DNA of 64,000 bases from Paraburkholderia sp. BL25I1N1 (GTDB lineage: Bacteria; Pseudomonadota; Gammaproteobacteria; Burkholderiales; Burkholderiaceae): the NCBI RefSeq assembly GCF_003002025.1, contig NZ_PVZB01000002.1, positions 248,001 to 312,000 on the forward strand, written 5' to 3'. The notes under the pieces were generated by a model. It did not search any database. It had not been told where the DNA came from and saw only the letters and a program-made list of their open reading frames with translations. Below are positions 54,940-63,865 of the stretch, in pieces. The position numbers and the translations under genes are program-made. The stretch's first letter is position 1. The number at the start of each line of letters is the position of its first letter.

Positions 54940-55677
54940 TCAGAGCAATGTGACCTTGCCGGTCGCCAGGTCGTAAATGCCGCCGGCAATCTTGACCTTC
55001 CCGCTTTTCACATACAGTCCGATCATCGGTCTGGATGCGATCAGCCGGTTGACATTCAACCTGACGTTTTCAATCGTGGTTTGCGTAACGAGATCCTCGC
55101 CTTGATCTCCTTTCGTCACTTTCGCCACTTTCGCCATCTGCATGGCGGGCTTGATCGCGCGAACCAGTTCCGGCAGATGGCCAGGCAAATGAACGCCATC
55201 CTTGAGCGCCTTGACCGTGGCGCTCACCGCACCACACTGCGTATGCCCGAGCACCATGATGAGCGGCACGCCGAGGAACTCGACGCCGTATTCGAGGCTC
55301 GCGAGAATATCGTCGTTGACGAAATTGCCGGCCACGCGCACCACGAACAGATCGCCCGGACCCTGATCGAAGGCGAGCTCGGGCGCGACCCGCGAATCCG
55401 CACACCCAACGACGGCGGCAATCGGATACTGCGCCGAGACACGCGCCGCGCGGCCCGCGGAATAGTCCTTGTTTGAAGGGCTATTCGCGGCGTAACGGGC
55501 GTTGCCCTGCATCAGGCGGTCGAGCGCTTCGGAAGGTGGAATCGAATTCGGCGCATTGCCTGACGCGGGTTCCGCCGCCACGGCAACGCGCCGCGGCAAA
55601 CCCGCCAGCGTGATCGACGACGCACCGGCCAGCAACAGATTGCGCCGCATAGGGGAAGACAGATGACGGCCGCACAT
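54940..55677 (-). CDS. Exported beta-carbonic anhydrase
   Basis: A 245-residue beta-class carbonic anhydrase with an N-terminal signal (MRRNLLLAGASSITLAGL within the first 30 residues). Zinc ligands are Cys92, His145 and Cys148; the Asp94-Arg96 pair (CADSRV) completes the site. It interconverts CO2 and bicarbonate, here likely in the periplasm. AGGAGG stands before ATG 55677. A second beta-carbonic anhydrase lies 118 bp upstream on the same strand. Confidence 0.9.
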   Translation of the reverse strand: MCGRHLSSPMRRNLLLAGASSITLAGLPRRVAVAAEPASGNAPNSIPPSEALDRLMQGNARYAANSPSNKDYSAGRAARVSAQYPIAAVVGCADSRVAPELAFDQGPGDLFVVRVAGNFVNDDILASLEYGVEFLGVPLIMVLGHTQCGAVSATVKALKDGVHLPGHLPELVRAIKPAMQMAKVAKVTKGDQGEDLVTQTTIENVRLNVNRLIASRPMIGLYVKSGKVKIAGGIYDLATGKVTLL

Positions 55678-55795
55678 GGCGCGCCTCCTATGTCATGAGC
55701 AATGCCCCAGCGGTGCCGTTCGAACCGGCATGAACCGTGAAAGCGGGTCGCGCGCGCAACGTCTCATCGTGCGCTTGCCACGTTCGAACATCAAG

Positions 55796-56431
55796 TTAGA
55801 CGGCGTAGATGTCCGGGTTGTCCACTAGCGGTAAAAATTTGCCGCTAGTGCCGTCGAGCGCGAGCATCGTGCCGCTTTCGATATCGAAGATCCAGCCGTG
55901 CAGCCGCAGTGTTTTATTCGCGAGCCCGACTGCCACCGAAGGATGCGTGCGGATGTTCGCCAGTTGCGCGATCACGTTGTCCTTGACCAGCGCGGAGAGG
56001 CACTCGGCGTCCGAATGGTAGGTGCGTGATGCGTTGATGGCCTTGGCCGCATCCGCGTGACGCAGCCAGCCCGCCACTGCCGGCAGATGATCGAGATTCT
56101 TGCAGGTCGAGATCGCCGTCATCGCGCCGCAGTTCGAGTGGCCGCAGATCACGATATCGCGCACGCCCAACACGGCCACCGCGTATTCGACGGTCGCCGA
56201 CACACCGCCCGGTTCCGGACCATAAGACGGCACGATATTGCCCGCATTGCGGATCACGAACAGCGAACCCGGCTCGGTCTGCGTCAGCAGCTCCGGCACG
56301 ACACGGCTATCCGAGCACGTCACGAAAAGCGTACTGGGACTTTGCGCCATGGACAGACGCTTGAACAATGCGCTCTGCTGCGGAAAGACTTCGCGTTGAA
56401 AGCGGATGAGACCCTCGATGATTTCCTGCAC
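55796..56431 (-). CDS. Cytoplasmic beta-carbonic anhydrase
   Basis: A 211-residue enzyme starting [19 protein letters not shown], the classic beginning of bacterial beta-class enzymes. Ligands are Cys39, His98 and Cys101 with Asp41-Arg43 (CSDSRV). GGAGAACAACC precedes a GTG start at 56431; the open frame 80 codons upstream is not family-like. No signal peptide is present. With the exported form next door, the pair could balance bicarbonate across the membrane. No cyanase or urease genes are near. Confidence 0.9.
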   Translation of the reverse strand: MQEIIEGLIRFQREVFPQQSALFKRLSMAQSPSTLFVTCSDSRVVPELLTQTEPGSLFVIRNAGNIVPSYGPEPGGVSATVEYAVAVLGVRDIVICGHSNCGAMTAISTCKNLDHLPAVAGWLRHADAAKAINASRTYHSDAECLSALVKDNVIAQLANIRTHPSVAVGLANKTLRLHGWIFDIESGTMLALDGTSGKFLPLVDNPDIYAV

Positions 56432-56780
56432 GGTTGTTCTCCATAAATCGAAGCGTGAGCCCGCAGTGCTCGCGGCAATATGAAACCCGCGAGCATACAT
56501 ACGATCCATTGGCGCGACTATACCGCAGCCAAAGGCGTGGCCGCGCACTGGACAAACGTGCGAGTGCGAACGTCGCCGAGGCGCCATCGTGAGAACATTT
56601 TCACCGTGCGCGGCGAAATAAAAAAAGCCCCGGCTGTTAACCAGCCGGGGCCAACTCTCTCGCTCGCACACCGGAAACCGTGCGTGCCTGACTACTTTAC
56701 CGATACCGCCGAAGCCGATATATACGCCATGCTGGAAGAGTCCCTTCCAACGCGGCGCGCACTACCTCGCGCCCGTCGGA
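56432..56780. other. 349-bp intergenic region with terminator
   Basis: Contains the DUF4148 terminator at 56618-56652 and, to its left, the promoter region of the carbonic anhydrase pair. No gene is seen. A short low-GC tail before the terminator (CGGCGAAATAAAAAAAG) is the poly-T of the minus-strand transcript. Confidence 0.5.
56618..56652 (-). terminator. Rho-independent terminator of the DUF4148 gene
   Basis: GCCCCGGCTG (56627-56636) pairs with CAGCCGGGGC (56642-56651) around TTAAC. On the minus strand it is followed by seven T. It lies about 130 bp after the DUF4148 stop. Confidence 0.82.
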
Positions 56781-57089
56781 TCAACGGCTATACATCGCAT
56801 TCCAGTCGGCGGCGGACACAGCCGGGCGGCCGCTTTGCGACGAACCGGCCACGTTGCCGCCATAACCGCTGGTTTCGCCGTTGCGCGCGGCGACGCGGGC
56901 TTCAGCGGCCTGAATCGCTTCCGGGTAATGCGCCTGGTCGCCGTCGCCGACGTGATAGCCGCCCTGCTGCAGTTGAACCAGTTCCGCGCGCACCTGCGCG
57001 CGCGTAATGCCGGAATTCGATTGGGCGAACACGGTGGCCGAAGCAGCCAGCGAAGCGACGATAACGACAGCCTTGATCAGGGAATTCAT
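56781..57089 (-). CDS. DUF4148 small exported protein
   Basis: A 102-residue protein with a signal peptide (MNSLIKAVVIVASLAASATVFA) and the DUF4148 core TRAQVRAELVQLQQGGYHVGDGDQAHYPEAIQAAEARV. The family is abundant in Burkholderiales and of unknown function. GGAGGTG precedes the ATG. It lies upstream of a clear terminator and 145 bp downstream of the porin stop. Confidence 0.88.
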   Translation of the reverse strand: MNSLIKAVVIVASLAASATVFAQSNSGITRAQVRAELVQLQQGGYHVGDGDQAHYPEAIQAAEARVAARNGETSGYGGNVAGSSQSGRPAVSAADWNAMYSR

Positions 57090-57233
57090 GATGGAAACAC
57101 CTCCAATAATTGATGGTCAGCAGCGCTTCGAATCGCTCTCCGCGCAACCACTGAAACCAATATAGGTGCCGATTCCTCATAGAATAACGGCCCGCCGTCG
57201 AAGGGATTGTTCCTGAATCCGGAGCAATCACGC

Positions 57234-58385
57234 TCAGAAGCGCGTGCGGATCCCCACCGTGCCGACCACCTGATTTGCCGTCGACGACGCGCCGCCCGCC
57301 GTGTTGATAAACGCGGTGTAGCCCTTGCCGCTCACGTGCTGGTACATCGCTTCGGCATACACGTCGGTGCGCAACGACAGCGCATAGACGGCTTGCAGGT
57401 TCGCCTGATTCCACTTCGGATCCGAGCCGAAGCTCGAGGTGCCGCCCACATGCGCGTCCGTATAGGTATAGGCCGCCCCGAGGCTCAGCGCGGGCGTCAC
57501 GGCGTACTTGCCGTTCACTTCGTAGTTGTCGAAGCGCATCGAGCCATGCGTGGCACCGAACGACGCGGTGTTCTGGAACTGGCTATGCGTGTAGACGAAG
57601 CCGGCCGTCACGGGACCGAAGCCATAGCTCAACGCGGCGCCGGCCGTGCGCTGCACATCGGCGCCAAGCTGAAAGCCGCCCGTGCCGTTGGCCGTGGATT
57701 CGCCGAGATCGACCGCGCCGGACGTATTGCCGGTCGAGTTCGAACCGTTGATCTGCAAATAGCCGGCAGCCGCCTTGAACGGACCGTTGACATAGCTCAC
57801 GCCGGCGCTATAGGCACGATTGACCGCGAATTCCGTGTTGTTCGAGAACGCGTACATCCCGCCGAACTTCAGACCGGCGTAGTTCGCGCTCGTGTACTTC
57901 ACGGCGTTGCTCATGCGCACGGAGTGATTCAGATTGTCATTGTCGAACGGATGTGCGAAGCCGGTGTCGCCAAAGGTGCCCGCCGTGCCCGAGAGCGGCG
58001 CGACGAAATCGACCAGCGAGTCGTACTGGCGGCCCAGTGTGAGCGTGCCGTACTGCTTGCTGCTCAAGCCGACAAACGCCTGACGGCCGAACAGCCGGTT
58101 GTTCTGGCCCAGCTTGCCGTTCTGCACGTTGTAGCCATTTTCCAGCACGAAAATCGCCTGCAATCCGCCGCCGAGATCTTCCGCGCCGCGCAAGCCGAAG
58201 CGGCTGCCGTTGATGTTGCCGCTCGTCGCCTGCACCAGCGCGCCCTGCGAGCCGCCCTTCTTCACGTTGTTGGTGTACATCACGCCGGCGTCGATGAGGC
58301 CGTACAGCGTGACCGAACTTTGCGCATGCGCCGTCGCGGCGGCGAGTCCTGCGAACGCCGCGACCGCGGCGGTAATCTTTTTCAC
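57234..58385 (-). CDS. Gram-negative general porin
   Basis: A 383-residue outer-membrane porin. Signal peptide MKKITAAVAAFAGLAAATAHA is followed by QSSVTLYGLIDAGVMYT, SGNINGSRFGLRGAEDLGGGLQAIFVLENG and LFGRQAFVGLSSKQYGTLTLGRQYD, and the chain ends with VGTVGIRTRF (C-terminal Phe for BAM recognition). It is the second porin in the window and only moderately alike the first, so it is not a tandem copy. Confidence 0.93.
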   Translation of the reverse strand: MKKITAAVAAFAGLAAATAHAQSSVTLYGLIDAGVMYTNNVKKGGSQGALVQATSGNINGSRFGLRGAEDLGGGLQAIFVLENGYNVQNGKLGQNNRLFGRQAFVGLSSKQYGTLTLGRQYDSLVDFVAPLSGTAGTFGDTGFAHPFDNDNLNHSVRMSNAVKYTSANYAGLKFGGMYAFSNNTEFAVNRAYSAGVSYVNGPFKAAAGYLQINGSNSTGNTSGAVDLGESTANGTGGFQLGADVQRTAGAALSYGFGPVTAGFVYTHSQFQNTASFGATHGSMRFDNYEVNGKYAVTPALSLGAAYTYTDAHVGGTSSFGSDPKWNQANLQAVYALSLRTDVYAEAMYQHVSGKGYTAFINTAGGASSTANQVVGTVGIRTRF

Positions 58386-58635
58386 GTCAATGCTCCTGCG
58401 TAGCTGGAATATCAGGTTGAACAGCGACGCGAGTATAGAAACGCGGGCATTGAAAACGAATGCCCGGACCCTGGAGCAGTCCTTTATGGAATCTGCAAGA
58501 ATCCGTCATCTGCACGCAGCAATCGCGATGCGCCGCGCTTCGACGAGGTGTTTTGAAAGCAGGAGACGCGCGGCGATGGCTCTGCGCGGAATGGACGGGT
58601 TGTGTGTGAACAACAGCCGTTGAGTCGTTTGCGAG

Positions 58636-58655
58636 GCCCGGCGCGCGCGCCGGGC
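58636..58655. repeat. 20-bp perfect GC palindrome
   Basis: GCCCGGCGCGCGCGCCGGGC is its own reverse complement. It lies 26 bp after the DUF1488 stop (minus strand). No T-run follows, so it may be a Rho-independent-like stabiliser or a chance GC tract. Confidence 0.45.
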
Positions 58656-58681
58656 TCATCGTCAATCAGAAACCAGGCCGC

Positions 58682-58948
58682 TCAGGCCCTGTTGAAATCA
58701 CCGGTTTCGAGTTCCACGGACTGCCCGCCGTTTTTTTCGAGGACCTTGCGCGTAGCGTTTTCAATCCGCGCGCGATTCGCCTCGAACGTATTGACGAGGT
58801 CATGGGCCGACGGGCCGTCGTTGCCGAAATGCTCGTTCAGCGCATCCAGCGACACGCTGCACCAGACGTCGGCCCCGTCGACATTGGCTTCGAAGGCGAC
58901 GCGCGCCGCCGCAACCACTTCACGGCGTCCGGTGAATTCGATCCTCAT
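58682..58948 (-). CDS. DUF1488-type small protein
   Basis: An 88-residue protein beginning MRIEFTGRREVVAAARVAFEANVDGADVWCSVSLDALNEHF, which resembles DUF1488, a short alpha/beta family of unknown function. GGAGGG lies 6 nt before the ATG. It stands alone between the porin and the MFS exporter. Confidence 0.75.
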   Translation of the reverse strand: MRIEFTGRREVVAAARVAFEANVDGADVWCSVSLDALNEHFGNDGPSAHDLVNTFEANRARIENATRKVLEKNGGQSVELETGDFNRA

Positions 58949-59163
58949 GATGACCCTCCATTTGTCGAAAGAAAGCTTCGAGTGCGCAAACGCTGTGCCA
59001 CGGCGGCGTGGTCCGCAAGACCGGCCGTGGTCAGCGCACATTCTCAGCAGGGTGCATACTCGACACCGGCCGTCCTCGTACGGTCGTGCCGATGCGTCAC
59101 GGCCTGGCCGCCCATGGCCACGCTGCCCGACGTGCCTTATATCCTAATACTAACTCCTGGCCC

Positions 59164-60657
59164 ATGTCCCGCAACCCGCAATCGTCGCGTCCCCTCGTCA
59201 TTGCCGCCGTGATGGCGTCCATGGCGATGGTCGCCATCGAAGCCACCATCGTCTCCACCGCCATGCCTCAGATCGTCGCGCAACTCGGCGATCTGCATCT
59301 GTATAGCTGGGTCTTCTCGTCGTTCCTGCTCACCCAGACCGCCATGACCGTGGTATTCGGCAAACTCGCCGATCTGTACGGCCGCAAGCCCGTCATGCTG
59401 GCCGGCATCGCCATCTTTCTGCTTGGCTCGGTGCTGGCCGGCTTCGCCTGGTCGATGCCGGCCATGATCGCGTTCCGGCTGATTCAGGGCGTCGGTGCCG
59501 GCGCGATCCAGCCGGTCACGCTGACCATCGTCGCCGACCTCTATCCCGCGCGCGAACGCGGCAAGGTGCAAGGCTATCTCGCGAGCGTGTGGGCGATTTC
59601 GGCGGTGGTGGGCCCGATGGTCGGCGGCTTCATCATTCACAACATGTCGTGGGCCTGGATCTTCTGGATGAACGTGCCGATCGGGCTTGCCTCCGCGGCG
59701 GGCTTCATCGCGTTTCTGCGCGAATCGGAACGGCACGCGCGCCCTTCGATCGACTTCGGCGGCGCGGCGCTGTTCATGGCGGCCATCGCCGCGCTCATGA
59801 TGGCGCTCACCTACGCCGGCGACGACCAGGTCGCGCAAGCGTCGATGGCGGGCGGCGCGTTCGCGCTGTGCGTGTTGCTGTTCGTGTGGCAGGAGCGCCG
59901 CGCGGCTGAACCGATGATCTCCTTCGCGCTCTGGAGCCGCCGGCCGATTGCCGCCTCCAACGGCGCGACGTTGCTGTCCGGCATGATCCTGATGGGCGCG
60001 ACCACGTTTTTGCCGATGTACGTGCAGGGCGTGCTGCATCGCTCACCGGTGATCGCCGGCCTCGCCTTGACGATGATGATGGTGGGCTGGCCGGCCGGCG
60101 CGACGCTCGCCGCGAAGTCATTTCATCGCCTCGGCTTGCGGCGCATTCTGATCGGCGGCAGCGCGGCCATTCCGCTCGGCGCGCTGTTGCTGCTGTTTCT
60201 GTCGCCCGGCGGCTCGCCGCTCGTCGCGGCGTTCGGCTCGTTGATCATGGGCTTCGGCATGGGCACGTCGAGCGTCAGTTGCCTGATCCTGATCCAGGAG
60301 ATCGTTCGCATGGACGAACGCGGCAGCGCCACCGCGTCGAATCTGTTTTCGCGCAATCTCGGCAGCACCCTGGGCGCGACGCTGTTCGGCGCGGTGCTCA
60401 ACTTCGGCCTCAGTCATTCGAAAGGTGTGGCCGTGGTCACGTCGGACCAGTTGAAGGCGCTGTTGCAGAATCAGGCCGCCAGTCTCGGTGACAGCGACAT
60501 GATCCGCACTGTCCTGCATCAATCGCTGCACCTCACGTTCATTTCGCTCTTCGTCATCGCGATCTTCGTGGTCGTGCTGCTGATGTTCGTGCCCGCAATC
60601 AGGATCGGCGGTGAGAGGAAGATGCCGATCGAAGCGTTGGCGCCGCTGGAGGACTGA
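59164..60657 (+). CDS. DHA2-type MFS exporter (EmrB/QacA-like)
   Basis: A 497-residue transporter with about 14 helices. Motif A is GKLADLYGRKP between helices 2 and 3, and motif C-like glycines lie in ...VVGPMVGGFIIHNMSWAWIFWMN..., marking a drug:proton antiporter. The ATG at 59164 has no evident ribosome site; the open frame upstream has none either. No regulator or membrane-fusion partner adjoins it. The substrate is unknown. Confidence 0.9.
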   Translation: MSRNPQSSRPLVIAAVMASMAMVAIEATIVSTAMPQIVAQLGDLHLYSWVFSSFLLTQTAMTVVFGKLADLYGRKPVMLAGIAIFLLGSVLAGFAWSMPAMIAFRLIQGVGAGAIQPVTLTIVADLYPARERGKVQGYLASVWAISAVVGPMVGGFIIHNMSWAWIFWMNVPIGLASAAGFIAFLRESERHARPSIDFGGAALFMAAIAALMMALTYAGDDQVAQASMAGGAFALCVLLFVWQERRAAEPMISFALWSRRPIAASNGATLLSGMILMGATTFLPMYVQGVLHRSPVIAGLALTMMMVGWPAGATLAAKSFHRLGLRRILIGGSAAIPLGALLLLFLSPGGSPLVAAFGSLIMGFGMGTSSVSCLILIQEIVRMDERGSATASNLFSRNLGSTLGATLFGAVLNFGLSHSKGVAVVTSDQLKALLQNQAASLGDSDMIRTVLHQSLHLTFISLFVIAIFVVVLLMFVPAIRIGGERKMPIEALAPLED

Positions 60658-60732
60658 GATGCGTGGCGGGCGCGGCGGCGTACGGTCCGCTGCCGCGCTT
60701 TGTTCGATAAGCCTGACGCACTTCTGTCAGCG

Positions 60733-61857
60733 TCACCGCGCCGGCAAGGTCGCCGCGAAAAAGCGGACCGCCCGGTCGGCAGCCAGCGCATGCACCGCAT
60801 CGCGATCGACGCCCGGTCCATCCCGGCAAATACCCGCCACGTGCGCGACGACATCGGCGAGACAGGTATCCAGAAACGTGTAATGCGACGCGCCCGGCAC
60901 CATCTCCACATGCGCGTTGCGCAGCAAACCCGCGATGCGATGAATGTTGGTGGCCACCGGCGCGGTGACGTCGGCGTCACCCGCGAGCAGCGAGACGGGA
61001 ATCGTCACGTCGGCAAACGAGTTGTCGTCGAAGGCCTCGCCCAACGCGGGCGCAATGGCGAACACGGCTTTGACGCGTGGATCGCGATACGACGCGCCAG
61101 ACCGCGCGCGCGAGGCCTTCGTTGCCGGTGATAGATCGTCCAGCGCCGAGGGCGCCGCGCCCGATGCATCGCTGATGCGCGCCGCCTCCGGTGGATGACA
61201 GATCGCGTCGGCCTCGGGCGATGTGCAGAAACGCTCGAACGCCGGCAGATTGGTCCGCGCGCCCGCCAGTTCGAGCACGGTATAGCCGCCCAGCGAAAAA
61301 CCCACCGCGCCGATCCGCTCACGGTCCACATGCGGCCCGAGCAGCGCATCGGCGAGCACGCCGTCGAGCACTTCGCTCGCGTCGGTGGCGCGCTCCCACC
61401 AGAGCATGAAGCCGTCGCGCGTCATCGGCGCCGCCGCGTTGTTGCCCGGATGATTGGCGCCGGCCACGATATAGCCTCGCGCGGCGAGCGCGGCGGCGAG
61501 CCAGTCGAGACTGTCGGCGGTGCCGCCCGTGCCGTGCGAGAGCACTAGCAACGGGTAGCTCGTGCGGGCGGTCGAGAGCGGCGCATCTTCGGCGGCGGCA
61601 TGGCCGTGAAAGATCGGCTGAGCGGGCGCGCCGATCTCGCGCGGCGTCTGCGGCACCGACGTATCGACCGGATACCAGATGCGCGTCACCAGCGCCTCGG
61701 TTTTCGCCCCGCGCCAATGGCGAGCCACGGCGGGACGAAACACGCGCGTCGTCTCGCCCACATGCAAGTCGGCCTGATCCGCCGACACGGCGCCCGCCCA
61801 GCACAACGCCGCCGCACACGCCAATCCGGCGATGACGGCACAGCTCACACGAAACAT
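60733..61857 (-). CDS. Exported alpha/beta hydrolase (dienelactone-hydrolase-like)
   Basis: A 374-residue protein with a signal peptide (cut after AVSA, about residue 26). The nucleophile elbow GFSLGG has Ser188; LSHGTGGT is the oxyanion segment, Asp in LLAGDADVTAP and His in PGASHYTFLD complete the triad. Two Cys in the ERFCTSPEADAICHP loop may form a disulfide. It resembles platelet-activating-factor-hydrolase/dienelactone hydrolase types. AAGGA precedes the ATG. It begins 2 bp after the AraC-type gene stop. Confidence 0.87.
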   Translation of the reverse strand: MFRVSCAVIAGLACAAALCWAGAVSADQADLHVGETTRVFRPAVARHWRGAKTEALVTRIWYPVDTSVPQTPREIGAPAQPIFHGHAAAEDAPLSTARTSYPLLVLSHGTGGTADSLDWLAAALAARGYIVAGANHPGNNAAAPMTRDGFMLWWERATDASEVLDGVLADALLGPHVDRERIGAVGFSLGGYTVLELAGARTNLPAFERFCTSPEADAICHPPEAARISDASGAAPSALDDLSPATKASRARSGASYRDPRVKAVFAIAPALGEAFDDNSFADVTIPVSLLAGDADVTAPVATNIHRIAGLLRNAHVEMVPGASHYTFLDTCLADVVAHVAGICRDGPGVDRDAVHALAADRAVRFFAATLPAR

Positions 61858-61859
61858 GG

Positions 61860-62753
61860 TCAGTCCTTGCGGATAGGAATCATCAGGTCGGTCACGCACG
61901 TCTGCTGCAGACCGGCGACCAGTGGATTGCGATACAGCTCGAGTGCGGGACGCCGGTCGCGCAGATAACCGCTTTGCGGCAGCCAGCCGCCGTAAAGTGC
62001 GCGAAAGGTCGGCGAGATCAACGCATACGGACCGATCAGCCGATGCACCGCGTACAGCCCGCCTTCGAGCCGCAACGGTTCGACTGCATCGCTCGCTTCG
62101 AGCGGCACGTCATGCGGACTCGCGACGATCGCCGCACGATAGCTGAAGCTGTCCTTCGCCGCCGGATCGCGCACGCAGATGCCCACGCGCTGATCCATCA
62201 CCGCCTTTTCGTCGCAGCGCAGCATCGTCATGAGCGAGCGAAAGGTCTGGCCGATCGTCGCGACCGGTCCGTCGTGCCGCAGACTCAGCACATCGAACGG
62301 CGCAATCTCCGTGAGTTCGACGGCAGGCAGCGCCGGAGCCGCGGCGTTGTTCCTTGGCGCGTCGACTTGCGCGTCAGCCGCGCGGCCCGTGCATGGCGCG
62401 GCCAGGCGTTTTTGCCATGCCTTGAACTCGCTCGGCGAGACGCCGGTGAAGCCGCGAAACGCACGCGCGAAGGCTTGCGGGCTGTTGTAGCCGGCATCGT
62501 GCGCGACCGCGGTGACCGACGCGGCGGCATCGGTCAGCCGTTGCGCCGCTTGCGCAAGCCGCAGGCGCTGCACGGTCTCCACCACGCTCTCACCGGTCAG
62601 CGCCCGGTAGACGCGATGAAAATGAAACGGCGACAGGAGCGCCACCGCGGCGAGGCTCTCCAGCGTATGGTGCGCGCCGGGTTCGAGCAGAATCGCCTCG
62701 ACCACGCGGGCGATCCGCCGACGGTAATCTCGTTCGGTGCTGGGCTTCATCAT
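61860..62753 (-). CDS. AraC-family regulator with GyrI-like domain
   Basis: A 298-residue protein. The N-terminal double helix-turn-helix (about 20-110, ending DAGYNSPQAFARAFRGFTGVSPSEFKAW) is followed by a GyrI-like small-molecule-binding domain (about 145-295). It starts MMKPSTERDYRRRI; either ATG is possible, and neither has a strong ribosome site. This layout is used by Rob/BmrR-type sensors of lipophilic compounds. It probably controls the hydrolase with which it forms an operon. Confidence 0.88.
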   Translation of the reverse strand: MMKPSTERDYRRRIARVVEAILLEPGAHHTLESLAAVALLSPFHFHRVYRALTGESVVETVQRLRLAQAAQRLTDAAASVTAVAHDAGYNSPQAFARAFRGFTGVSPSEFKAWQKRLAAPCTGRAADAQVDAPRNNAAAPALPAVELTEIAPFDVLSLRHDGPVATIGQTFRSLMTMLRCDEKAVMDQRVGICVRDPAAKDSFSYRAAIVASPHDVPLEASDAVEPLRLEGGLYAVHRLIGPYALISPTFRALYGGWLPQSGYLRDRRPALELYRNPLVAGLQQTCVTDLMIPIRKD

Positions 62754-62826
62754 GGCGCTAGGATAGCGGCGTCGCGGCCGCAAGACGGTGCAGAGCTTGC
62801 GAAATTTCAGGCGGCGCGCGCCGCGC

Positions 62827-62980
62827 GATGCAGCATGCTCTTTGTCGCTCGCGCCGGCGAGGCATCATGATCTTTCCTGGTCGCGCCGGCAATGCAGCAT
62901 GCTCTGTCTCGCTCGCGCCAGAGAGGCAGCATGCTCTTTCCCTGTCGCGCCGGCGATCGCGAGCGTGCTCATTGCGCTCC
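62827..62980. repeat. Tandem 32-bp repeats, four and a half copies
   Basis: Copies run 62827-62858, 62859-62890, 62891-62922, 62923-62954 and a degenerate part 62955-62980. The unit begins GATGCAGCATGCTCTTT and ends TCGCGCCGGC. Its core is an 8-bp palindrome, AGCATGCT in copies 1, 3 and 4 and ATCATGAT in copy 2. Unit length is not a multiple of three, so it is not a protein repeat. It lies between the AraC-type start and the LysR stop and runs 12 bp into the LysR 3' end. Confidence 0.85.
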
Positions 62981-63865
62981 TTGCTCCTCACGGCACAACG
63001 CGATCATCCACGCGTGCACAGCATCAACGGCGGCCGAGCGCGCCGGCTGCGCCGAGCGCATCAGCCAGAGCGGCGCGAGCGCGAAGCCCGGCACTTGCGG
63101 CAGGACTTCGACGCGGCCGCTCGTCAACGCGTCGCCCGCGTCGAGTCGCGACACCGTCGCAATGCCCATATCCTGTTCCGCAGCAGCGACCAGAAAACGC
63201 GGATCGCTGACCGTGATCGCCCGGCGCGTGCGCAAGCCGCCGCGCTTTAATTCAGGCAGCCACGGCGCCCATTCGGGGCGCGCCTCGTGCACCAGCAACG
63301 GCGCCTGCGTCAACACATCGGGAAACGGCGCGTCACGCAGACGGCGCGCCGTCACCGGTCCGCAGACCGCCACGGCCGCTTCGTCGAGCAATGGCTCGCA
63401 CACCACCTCCGGCGTTCGGATGGCCTTCGACGACACGACCAGATCGACGTCCACGCGGTCGATCTCGTTGACTTCCTCGCCGGTCACGAGCCAAAGCTCC
63501 AGCGTCGGCAACGCTTCGGCGAACGCCCGCATGCGCGGCATCAGCCAGCCTGAAGCAAATTGCGGCGCGCACACGAGAATCACCGAATCCGGATTGCCGT
63601 ACGGCTCGATGCGATCGCGCCCGTCGGCGAGCGTGGCGAGCGCCGTCGTCACGGTTTGCGCGTACAGCGTGCCGGCGGCCGTCAGCGCCACCCCACGGCC
63701 GATGCGCCGGAACAGCGGCTGCCCGGTCCATTCCTCGAGCTGCTGGATCTGATGGCTGATCGCCGACTGCGTCAGCGCCAGTTCCTGCGCGGCGCGCGTG
63801 AAGCTGCCCAGACGCGCGGCGGCGTCGAAGGCGAGCAAGGCTTGCAAGGGTGGAAGTCTGCGCAT
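62969..63865 (-). CDS. LysR-family transcriptional regulator
   Basis: A 298-residue regulator. The helix-turn-helix lies at about 5-60 (LQALLAFDAAARLGSFTRAAQELALTQSAISHQIQQLEEWTGQPLF), followed by the GcvA/AmpR-like effector domain. It starts MRRLPPLQALLAFD at 63865; the upstream frame is not conserved-like. It is not divergent from a recognisable target in the window, because sequence to the right edge holds only its promoter. The 32-bp repeats overlap its last codons. Confidence 0.9.
   Translation of the reverse strand: MRRLPPLQALLAFDAAARLGSFTRAAQELALTQSAISHQIQQLEEWTGQPLFRRIGRGVALTAAGTLYAQTVTTALATLADGRDRIEPYGNPDSVILVCAPQFASGWLMPRMRAFAEALPTLELWLVTGEEVNEIDRVDVDLVVSSKAIRTPEVVCEPLLDEAAVAVCGPVTARRLRDAPFPDVLTQAPLLVHEARPEWAPWLPELKRGGLRTRRAITVSDPRFLVAAAEQDMGIATVSRLDAGDALTSGRVEVLPQVPGFALAPLWLMRSAQPARSAAVDAVHAWMIALCREEQGAQ

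Noticed and set aside
62827..62980. CRISPR array
   Set aside because: Units abut directly with no unique spacers, and no cas gene is near; these are tandem repeats.
62788..63250. Short plus-strand frames reading MQHAL-type repeats
   Set aside because: They arise because the 32-bp repeat contains ATGCAGCATGC-like starts; the unit is not a multiple of three and the frames drift.
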